From contig SVJL01000006.1 in NCBI GenBank assembly GCA_015068985.1, positions 1 through 47,900 on the forward strand: a DNA stretch of 47,900 nucleotides, written 5' to 3'. Made by a program: the position numbers and the translations under genes. This DNA comes from Oscillospiraceae bacterium (lineage in GTDB: Bacteria > Bacillota > Clostridia > UMGS1810). This document shows positions 1-8,800 of the stretch, piece after piece (the first letter of the stretch is position 1; every line of letters starts with the position of its first letter). The notes beneath the pieces were generated by a model. That model saw nothing but the letters and a program-made list of their open reading frames with translations, had not been told where the DNA came from and searched no databases.

Positions 1-2
1 GC

Positions 3-404
3 ACCAAAGCCGACACATGGTTCCTCCGTCAGCACGACAAGGTTCTTGGTCTACCTTTCAAACCAGAGCTCAGCCGTGCCGAAAGAGACAATGTTATCGA
101 CGGCTATATCAACAAAAACGAAGAGGATGTTTGTGCTGATGGCATCTGGCAAAACTATTTTACCACTCAGCCCCAGCCACTCACACAAGCCGAAATTGAT
201 GCATACCTTGCATCTCAGGGTGGGGTTTCTCTTGCATCTGATGCATTCTTCCCGTTTGACGACAATATTAAGCGTGCATTAAAGAGCGGCGTAAAATATG
301 TTGCCGAACCGGGTGGTTCAATCCGTGATGATGCTGTTATTGATTGCTGTGATGCAAACGATATGGTTTGCTCATTCACAGGTATGCGTCTTTTCCATCA
401 TTAA
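3..404 (+). CDS. purH: AICAR transformylase, C-terminal part (partial)
   Basis: The open frame enters from the left edge in frame 3 and ends at TAA 402-404, so only about 133 C-terminal residues are visible. The end reads SDAFFPFDDNIKRA, then VAEPGGSIRDD and FTGMRLFHH. These are hallmark motifs of the 5-aminoimidazole-4-carboxamide ribonucleotide formyltransferase domain, which makes FAICAR with 10-formyl-THF in purine synthesis. The upstream stretch TWFLRQHDKVLGL resembles the stand-alone clostridial AICAR transformylase more than the bifunctional PurH. Whether an IMP cyclohydrolase domain precedes it cannot be seen here. A strong hairpin follows 37 bases after the stop. Confidence 0.85.
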   Translation, partial: TKADTWFLRQHDKVLGLPFKPELSRAERDNVIDGYINKNEEDVCADGIWQNYFTTQPQPLTQAEIDAYLASQGGVSLASDAFFPFDDNIKRALKSGVKYVAEPGGSIRDDAVIDCCDANDMVCSFTGMRLFHH

Positions 405-440
405 TTGATGAAACCTTCAAGTATATAAAGGTGAAAAAAT

Positions 441-483
441 AAAAATAAAATCATTCGAAACAGATTCGAATGATTTTATTTTT
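441..483. terminator. Bidirectional intrinsic terminator between purH and the AraC gene
   Basis: A perfect 19-bp inverted repeat (441-459 with 465-483) has a 5-base loop. A-rich sequence on one flank and T-rich on the other lets it end transcription from both sides. It serves the convergent purH-type gene (plus) and the AraC-type gene (minus), whose stop lies inside the right arm at 476. Confidence 0.85.
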
Positions 484-1330
484 TTGTTATTTTTCTGTAT
501 GATGACGGATTAGAACCCATAAACTCTTTAAAATATCTTGAGAAATGACATATATTCTGAAATCCAACATTGTCGGAAATTTCGGCAATAGGCATTTTGG
601 TTGTTTCCAAAAGATCAATAGCTTTTGAAATTCTTCTCATAATAACATATTTGTGTAAGGAATACCCGGTTTTACGCCTGATGATTTTATTAATGTGCTG
701 AGGGTGAAAATTAAAATGTTTTGCTATGTCACTATTGGTTAACTCTTGGGTGTAGTGCTCGTGGATATATTCAATAATTTCATCAACTTTATCATTGCTT
801 TTTGTTGAGGTTTCAAAATTGAATGCCGAAGAAAGCTCGGTGAGTATGATTATCATTTTTGCACCTGCTCTCATATTCATGTGATTTTTTGGCTTCTTAA
901 ATTCAGAAACAATTCCAAAAAAATATTCTTCAAGCGTTCTTGCAGATTTTGAATATATAACCGAATTGAATTCCGGATAGTCATCAAACACAGAGCGGTC
1001 GGTAATTCGCTCATGATTGAAAACATCGGGAGATTCAGCTGTTATCTTAAAGCTGTTAGTTATTCTTTTTTCGTTTGTGAAATCAAAGTGAACAATAATG
1101 TAAGATGTTTTTTCTTCAAAAGAAAAACGGTATGCCATACCTGCTCTCCACATAAGTACAGAACCTTTGTTCATTTTGAATGTTTCATTCTCAATAGCAA
1201 CACTTCCGCCGCCCGACAATATATAGATAACGCAGTTGTCGTATGATTTAAGTGTTTCAGATTCATTGTTGCTGAATCCTGTCATCTGTCCGGCGTGTCT
1301 TATAAAAGGTTTAATTTCTTCAAAAATCAC
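476..1330 (-). CDS. AraC-family transcriptional regulator of the polysaccharide operon
   Basis: Two-domain AraC/XylS-type regulator of about 284 residues. The N-terminal half is a cupin-like sensor (for example LSGGGSVAIENETFKMNKG). The last ~100 residues carry the two helix-turn-helix motifs, including LTNSDIAKHFNFHPQHINKI and the family signature IAEISDNVGFQNICHFSRYF. I place the start at GTG 1330 because GGGTGGTGAT lies at the right distance before it; an upstream TTG at 1348 is open but has no such site. It is divergent from the lyase operon that starts 260 bases away, so it is the obvious local activator, probably sensing an oligosaccharide. The ligand is unknown. Confidence 0.88.
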   Translation of the reverse strand: MIFEEIKPFIRHAGQMTGFSNNESETLKSYDNCVIYILSGGGSVAIENETFKMNKGSVLMWRAGMAYRFSFEEKTSYIIVHFDFTNEKRITNSFKITAESPDVFNHERITDRSVFDDYPEFNSVIYSKSARTLEEYFFGIVSEFKKPKNHMNMRAGAKMIIILTELSSAFNFETSTKSNDKVDEIIEYIHEHYTQELTNSDIAKHFNFHPQHINKIIRRKTGYSLHKYVIMRRISKAIDLLETTKMPIAEISDNVGFQNICHFSRYFKEFMGSNPSSYRKITKK

Positions 1331-1379
1331 TAAATCACCACCCGACAATTATTTTGTGGTCATCAAATAAAAATGACAT

Positions 1380-1409
1380 ATTATAATTTTATCATAAATT
1401 TTCAAACAA
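1380..1409 (-). promoter_or_regulatory. Probable promoter of the AraC gene
   Basis: On the minus strand TTGTTT (1409-1404) and TATAAT (1385-1380) are separated by 18 bases. The predicted start of transcription would lie about 43 bases before GTG 1330. The -10 is perfect, the -35 is weak. Confidence 0.45.
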
Positions 1410-1460
1410 CACAAGCTTGTTTTTGCAAACTGGAAAAAACACCTTTAATATGGATATAAT
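1410..1460 (+). promoter_or_regulatory. Candidate promoter and AraC control region of the lyase operon
   Basis: A perfect TATAAT lies at 1455-1460 with TGGAAA 18 bases upstream (1431-1436). The poor -35 would suit a promoter that needs an activator. Just upstream lie two small palindromes, ACAAGCTTGT (1411-1420) and TTTGCAAA (1422-1429), possible operator halves for the divergent AraC protein. The leader to the first gene would be about 125 bases; nothing else recognisable is in it. Inference from position and motif only. Confidence 0.35.
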
Positions 1461-1591
1461 GACATTCGCATGGTGTTTTGGCAAGATTGCATCTGCAAAA
1501 TGCTCATTTTCATCAATTGTAGGTTGGTTTATACTGTTTTTGTTATTGTGTGTTTGTGATAAAATTGTATTATAAGAAAAAGGAGAAAGCT

Positions 1592-2818
1592 ATGCAAAAT
1601 TACAAAATAAACGATAAATTTAAAAATATAGTATCTTCTGAATCTATAAGCTCGTTGCTTGAAAATGTAAAATGCATTGCATACCGTAACACTATCAAAT
1701 TTCAGGAGTATTTTCCAAACGTCACTTCCGATGATGGCATATATAAATACAGCAGCACTTTTTTTGATTCGTGGCATGGAGGCTGGTGGACAGGGATATA
1801 CTATATGGCATATGAAGCCTTTGGCGACGAAAAATTCAGACATTACGCCGAAAACCTTACATCAAGATTTTATAGTCTTATCAAAAATAACAGAATAGTT
1901 CACAGCGAAATGGGGTTTATATATCTTCCTATTTGTGTGCCCGATATAAAAATCAACCATAGTTCGGAAGCTGCAGAGGCAGTAATTCTTGCAGCAGAAT
2001 ATATGCTCGAAGCCTTTGGAAGCTTTCATGGCTCGGGAATGGTGAATATCACACCGCGTCGTTTTGATGATGAATATCAGTTTCAAACCAGCACCCTTAT
2101 CAATGTGTGCATAATGAAACTTGCAGCCAAAATAAGCGGTAATTCAGAATTTGCTCATATGGCACGGCTCTGTGAAGAAAATGTTATGAAATACAATATC
2201 ACCGACAACGGCAAATGTCATATGGAAACAGTGGTCAACCGAAAGACGGGAGAATTTGCGTATTTGCCCGATTCATCTGCTCAATACGGCTATGCATCCG
2301 ACGGCGACTATACTCGCGGCTATGCCTGGGCGGCATTGGGGCTTTCACTTTCCTATGTGATGACAGGCGATGGCATATATGAACAAAAGCTCTATGATGT
2401 TTTAAATTATTTTATAAAAGTATCGAACGAAAATCTTTGCGTATTTGTACCGGGCGACGACAACGGCCGCAAAATTAAAGATACCACATCACTGGCAATT
2501 TTTGTTTGTGCGTTTGCAGAGCTTTTAAAGAAAATCAGCACAAGCCATCCTCATTACGGGTTTTACTTTGAATTGCTGAAAAAATGGTTTGATGTTTTGA
2601 TTTCATTTGCCGTCGAGCCGTCCACCGGTAAGCAGGGATTCTTGGACAAAGGTATTCTTCTCGGAGGTTATATTATTGACGGTAAGGAGATTAAAAACAA
2701 CAGCAACATATGCGGTGACTATTTTTATCTTGAAGCACTGATGCATATGATTGATGGTTTTGAAAGTTGTTGGAACATAGAGAATTTATTTGTAAAACGA
2801 CAGGAGGCTATATCATGA
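1592..2818 (+). CDS. GH88/GH105-like protein lacking both catalytic aspartates
   Basis: A 408-residue protein of the unsaturated glucuronyl hydrolase fold ((alpha/alpha)6 barrel). Family landmarks are present: WHGGWWTGIYYMAYEAFGD near residue 61, GYASDGDYTRGYAWAALG, a DTTSLAIFVCAFAEL helix and GDYFYLEAL at the end. Aligned with the second UGL at 17043, the HD-x-GF motif reads HSEMGF (E106 for D) and the ID-TVMN motif reads TSTLIN (S167 for D). Both catalytic Asp of GH88 are therefore replaced, so it may be inactive, a binding protein, or an enzyme with different chemistry. No signal peptide, so cytoplasmic. ATG 1592 follows AAGGAGA; the longer frame from 1550 has no better site. It is the first gene of the operon and overlaps the next by ATGA. 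Confidence 0.8.
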   Translation: MQNYKINDKFKNIVSSESISSLLENVKCIAYRNTIKFQEYFPNVTSDDGIYKYSSTFFDSWHGGWWTGIYYMAYEAFGDEKFRHYAENLTSRFYSLIKNNRIVHSEMGFIYLPICVPDIKINHSSEAAEAVILAAEYMLEAFGSFHGSGMVNITPRRFDDEYQFQTSTLINVCIMKLAAKISGNSEFAHMARLCEENVMKYNITDNGKCHMETVVNRKTGEFAYLPDSSAQYGYASDGDYTRGYAWAALGLSLSYVMTGDGIYEQKLYDVLNYFIKVSNENLCVFVPGDDNGRKIKDTTSLAIFVCAFAELLKKISTSHPHYGFYFELLKKWFDVLISFAVEPSTGKQGFLDKGILLGGYIIDGKEIKNNSNICGDYFYLEALMHMIDGFESCWNIENLFVKRQEAIS

Positions 2819-5800
2819 AAAACAAAATTGCATTAAGGCTCACATCATTAATTCTTGTCATAGCATTTCTTCTGCCAATGCTATGCTTTGCGGCAGAAAG
2901 CTCAGACGGCAAACCGACAGATTTGACACCAATCTACGTTGACGATTTTTCCGATGGTGTTATTTCTCCTCACATCGGCAAACGCAAATTTTACACCTCA
3001 GACCCTGCCGACACTCTTACCGAATCTGACGGCAAACTCACCTTTAAGCGTACCAAATACGTATGGTACACAGACAGCAACGCAGGTGAACCCACAGTCA
3101 GACTGTATGCCAATGAGAATCAGTCCGGCGGCGTTAGCGGTAAGCTTTTCACAGAGTTTACTCTCAGCAAAACCCGAGAGGTTGTCAGGGTTAGAATTAA
3201 TGATGACAATTTTAAATATATCACTGAAATTAAGTGGGAGGGAAGCACTCTAAGCTATACCTGGCGTGATTCTGCAATGACAGTTAAAAGCGCTGGCGTT
3301 ACGGTTAATGCTTCAGATTCCGTTAAAATCTCTCTGAGCACCGACGTAAGCTCTTTAACTCCGAGATTTTCTCTTTGGATAGATGATGTACTCAAAGTAG
3401 ACAACGGATTTTCGGCACAAGACCTTGTGTCAAACAATATTGCCATGGTTCAGATATACACTCTTATATATGGCAGCTACAGCAAAAACGAAGGCACATT
3501 CACCGTGGAAGACTTTGGCATATGGCGTGTTAACGATTCAGGAGAAGAACCGTCCGGACCGAGCCTCGAAGATGAACAGACCGTAGATGCAGATATAACC
3601 TGGCTTACTCAAGACAAACTTCTGTCTTCCGCTCTTGTGGGCGAATATCTTATCGATTCCCTTGAGCTTGATGCTCTCACCAAAGGTCAAAACAGCTCCG
3701 ACATAAGCTGGAAAAGTTCTGATGATTCAATCATATCGCCTGTCGGCGCTGTCGTCCGACCCGATTCCGACACCGAGGTTACGCTCACTGCAACAATCAC
3801 ATCCGGCACCTGCACCAAAGAAAAAACCTTCACGTTCAGCGTGCCCGGCAAAAGCACAGACGTTAACGGACTTCCCGGCGATTTAACTCCTCTTTACTAT
3901 GACGGCTTTTCCGATAACCTGATTTCTTCTCAAATAGAGACGGGCAAGTTCTATACATCTGACCCTGCCGACACACTTACCGAAGAAAACGGCAAGCTCA
4001 CCTTTGAGCGAAAAAAATATGTGTGGTACACAGACTCTGCTTCGGGTGAGCCGAGAATCAGATTTCACGCTAATGCCGACAAAAGCGGCTATAGCGGAAA
4101 AGTCTACACAGAGTTCACACTTTCAAAGACGGCAGATGTTGTGCGCGTCAGACTAAATGCCGACGATGGTCAGTACATATCGGAAATACGCTGGCAAGGT
4201 AACGATTTTAGTATATACTACTGCGATTCAAGCCTTGCGTCACAGTCAGAGCAGCTCACCATTGCCGCCACCGACACGGTCAAGGTAGGATTTTATGCCG
4301 ACACCTCTTCTGACAGACCTCTGTTTTCAATGTGGATTAACAACGAAAAAATAATTGACCGTCAGACCTCCTGCACTCAGCTCAATTCAGGACACGTTAA
4401 TTTCGGATATGCTCAGGTCTACACACTTATTTATGGTAACTACTCCAAAACAGGTAAACTGATTCTTGATAATGTTGGTATTTACAGTGTTGATAACAGT
4501 TTTGTCGATAAGCCAATCGTCGTGCCTCCGGCAGATGACAACCGCACCGATGAAGAAAAGGTAACCGATGACCTTGAAGCCATTACGGATGCAGAGGTGC
4601 TGTCCGTACCCGAGACCGATGACGGCTATATAATCGACCCTCTCGACATTGACGGCATCAAAAAAGGCGAAGCAGGCTCGCGCATCACATGGGCGTCATC
4701 CGATGAAGCCGTAATAGACACCGATGGCAAACTCACTCGCCCTGATTCCGACACCGAAGTTACCCTCACCGCCACTGCTACCCTTGGCAGCGTAACAAAG
4801 CAAAAGACATTCACCTATAAGGTTGCAGGCACATCTACCGATGTTGGCGGAATGCGTACTGACCGTTTCCCGCTTTATTATGACGATTTCTCCGACTCTC
4901 TTATGAGTCCCAACATTGTAACCCGAAAAATCCAAAGCACCGATTCGGCATATGAGAAAAACGGAAAGCTTGTTCTCAAAACCGAAGCTCAGGCAAGCCA
5001 TGAGCCGGGCTATATGATTTACCGGAATGACACTAAAACCGCCATCAGCGGTGATTTTATCACTGAGTTCACTCTGTCCAAAACCTGCGATATTGTGAGA
5101 ATGAGAACATACAATGCCAACTGGAACTATCTGAATCAGATATACTGGCAGGGCGATTCGTTTTCTGTCAGTTATAAAGACTCGGCCAACGCCGATAAGT
5201 CTCTCAATCTTACCATCCCTGCAGATTCCAAGGTTAAAGTGACAATCTACACCAACATCACAGGCTCTCAGCCATCGTTTACCATGTGGGTCAACAATAA
5301 GATGGTGCTCGAAGATGTGACCTCCTGTATGACTATGAGCCCTGCAAATATATTGTGGACAAGCATCTACACTGTAAACTACAGCACCTACACCAAGGTG
5401 GGCGAGCTTATGGTAGACAATTTCGGCTACTATGACATTCTTCCTCCTATGACCGATGCCGAAAGAGTCAAAGCTGATGCCGACCTCATAACCGATGATG
5501 CTCTCATCAAAACCACCACACCTCTCGAGGGCTATGCCTTTGAAGATTTGCTCTTTCCTGCCTACGGCAAAAACGGAAGCCGCATCACATGGACAACGAG
5601 CGACTCATCAATTGTGCGTGAAAACGGTGAGGTTATCAGACCATATGATGAAAACAAAAAAGTTACCATCACTGCCGAGTTTGTGTCGGGCAGCGAAAAG
5701 CTCACCAAAACATATGAACTCATAATCCTTGGTCAGCACGTTTCTACTGATGATGTGCCCACGGTTGAAACTATGATAGCCAACAATGATTTCAGCTCCG

Positions 5801-8800
5801 AACAACCCCCAAGCCGCATCGGAACCAAGATTAGCGGCAGCGGAAAGATTGCTGTTGAAGACGGCGTGCTTAAGGTGACCAAAACCGACTCGGGCACAGC
5901 CCAGATGGGCGCAATGATATACACCGGCACCGATGAATCCACCGTTGCCACAGGTGTTATAGGCATTGAATTTGATGTGAAGCGCGAAAAGTCACAGCCT
6001 GTGCAGATACGCACCATGGACGCCAATGGTAATCTCTATTACTCTATGGTGTGGGGCTCCACAGGCGTGTCGGCATATTATTCCGACGACAAATCCGTTC
6101 AGGGCACGCAAAGAGGCGTGTGGATCGGTTCGGGCAATTCGGCTCACTTCAATTTGATGTTCGACACAGCAAACTCCACCTATTGGCTGTGGGTAAACGG
6201 TGAGCCGGCAGTTGTAGAAAAATATTCCCGCTCGGTGGGCGTGAGCGCCGTGTGCTACACAATGTTCTATCTTGAAAACATCGAAAATCTCAGCATAGAT
6301 AACTACAAGGTGTATCACGCCATTCCTCCCAAAGCACAAAGACTGAAGTTTGACAATGGTGCTTTTGGCGAAAAGAACATATTAAACGAAACCCCGCAGG
6401 CAGGCAATATTATCAAATCAAACCTCAATCTTCCCGAGGTTCTGCGTTATGGCACCGCAATCACATGGCAAAGCTCTCATCCCGATATCATCGACCCGCT
6501 CACGGGCATAGTTACCAGACCGGTTGATGTGTCCGAAAATCCATTGGTTACTCTCACTGCCGCTATGGGAAATTCCGGTATAACCGCAACCCGTGAATTT
6601 GAATACTATGTGCTCAGAGATTTTTCTTCCGGCACAGATGTAGGCAAATATGAAGCGGAAGACATTAAAGCATCATATCTCACAAGTGAAGATCCCGATG
6701 CAATCCGAACAAGCCTTAATCTTATGGAAAAAGGTCTTTACGGCTCGCCCATAACCTGGTCTTCGTCCAACACCTCGGTTATTGCAAATTCCGGCAGAGT
6801 TATTCGGCCGAGATGGGACGAACCAAATGCCACAGTAACCATGACGGCACGCATAGGAAACTACTCCAAAGAGCTCACCTTCACGGTGCTTGCCGATGAA
6901 GCCCCCAAAGACCCGATGCACACCTCCGATGAAGACTTCTTCGGCAAATGGGATGGCTCTGCATTTGTCAAAGGACCTCAGCTCGACTATTCCAATCCTG
7001 AACTTTCGGCAGTTATGGAATGTGCAAAGGCAGGCAACTATCAGTGTGCAAAAGATGCTCTGCTTGCCTACTTTAAAACCAGAAATGTTCCGTCACCCAT
7101 AAGCCTCGGCACACGCCGCACAGGTTGGGTGGATGCAAGAGCCGACGGTCTTTTGGAGCTTGGTGAAGAAGCGGCCTACTGGAAAGGTCAAATCACTGTC
7201 ACCTCCGATGATTACGAAGCTGTCACCGCTTCCATATATAACCCCTCGGGCATTTCAAAAATAGAGTGCAAAACCTTTGAGCTTATTGCACGCTACAACG
7301 AAAGCACCTCGGCATTTGTGCTCGGCACCGATGCCGACAACCCCAACATGGTGCCAAAACTTGAGCTCACAGTCAACGGTGCAGTAAGGACATATCGTGC
7401 AACCAACACCGCCACCATAAGAGCAGGCAGTTATTCGCGTGAGCACATCAACGACAACAAGGTGCTTCAGGCAAAGATGTTTGGCGATTTTCTCGGTGAC
7501 GAAACCTATCGCATACTTCTCGGCTTTGACCTGTCCGACATTCAGGCATCCGACACCATCGAATCAGCACAGCTTGTGATATATGCTAAAAAGAGTGCAT
7601 CGTATGCCGACAACAAACAGCTCTGGATTATAGACAACCGCGGCAAAGCGTGGGACGAACACACGGTGTTCTGGGATAATCTTGACTTTACGGTTCACAA
7701 CTACAACGGCCTTGTGGGAGGAAGCGACTGGAAGGGTGCAAGAGCTTCCAACATAGAATTTGCCTATCAGGCACCAAGGTTTATGCATTCGCGTAACGCT
7801 ATGACTGAATACAAATACACCGGCAACGAGAAATATGCATATGCACTTCTCACTCAGGTGCTTGACCTTATCACGGATGCAGGCGATCAGACTCCGTATC
7901 CCCGAAGCCTTGATGCAGGTCTTCGTATGCATCAGTGGGTGCCTTTAATGAACACCTTCAAAGACAGTCCCTACATAACTGCAGAATTTGCAACGGCGTT
8001 TATGAAATATATGTATCAGCAGTTCAAATACTTCCCGTCACGAAAAGATGCAACAGGCAACTGGCGTGAATATGAACAGCTTGCTGTGCTCTATGCCACA
8101 AGTGCCTATCCCGAGCTTGCCAACAGTGCATCCACCAAGGAAATTTGCATAGAATCGTGGCAGAATGCATTCAACAAAAGCTTTATGAGCGATGGCTCCT
8201 ACATTGAAGACACGGGCGGCTACCACACATCATCGTTTGCTATGTACCGTGATTTCAAAAAAGCTTGTATTGAGTCAAACACTGAGCTTCCTGCCGATTT
8301 TGACACCGCCTTGCTAAATGCTGCATATTATATGGCACTCACCGTCAGCGGCGAGGGATACACGCTCCAATACGGCGACGAAGGCGGCGGAGGAGGAATC
8401 TCTGCAAGCCGTTATTCGGAAATTGCCGATTGGTACAATGACAATGAGTTCCGCTACATAGATTCCTATGGCAAGGTGGGCATAGAGCCCGGTTGGACAT
8501 CATATCAGTTCCCTGAGGGCAGATACACTATGATGCGCTCCAAATGGGGCTCCAATGCAATCTATCTGCACACAAACGTGCGTGGCGGCGGTGGTCACGG
8601 TCATGCCGATGACAACTCCATCATTCTCTTTGGCAATGGCAAACGCCTTTTGGTTGATGCCGGCAAGTTCAACTACAACAGCTACGATCCGGCACGTCTC
8701 TATGGTCTTTCCACTCAGGGGCACAATACCGTGGTTATAAACGATTCATCTCAGCGTATGAGCTGGACGGGCAACGAAATGACCGTGCGCGGCAATATCA

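Noticed and set aside
46-282. 78-residue open frame over the purH-type gene
   Set aside because: It lies in another frame of a clearly coding region whose real frame ends at 404 and matches AICAR transformylase.
1546-1573. TTGTGT/TATTAT as promoter of the first operon gene
   Set aside because: The transcript would start at the ribosome binding site itself, leaving no leader; TATAAT at 1455 is a better candidate.
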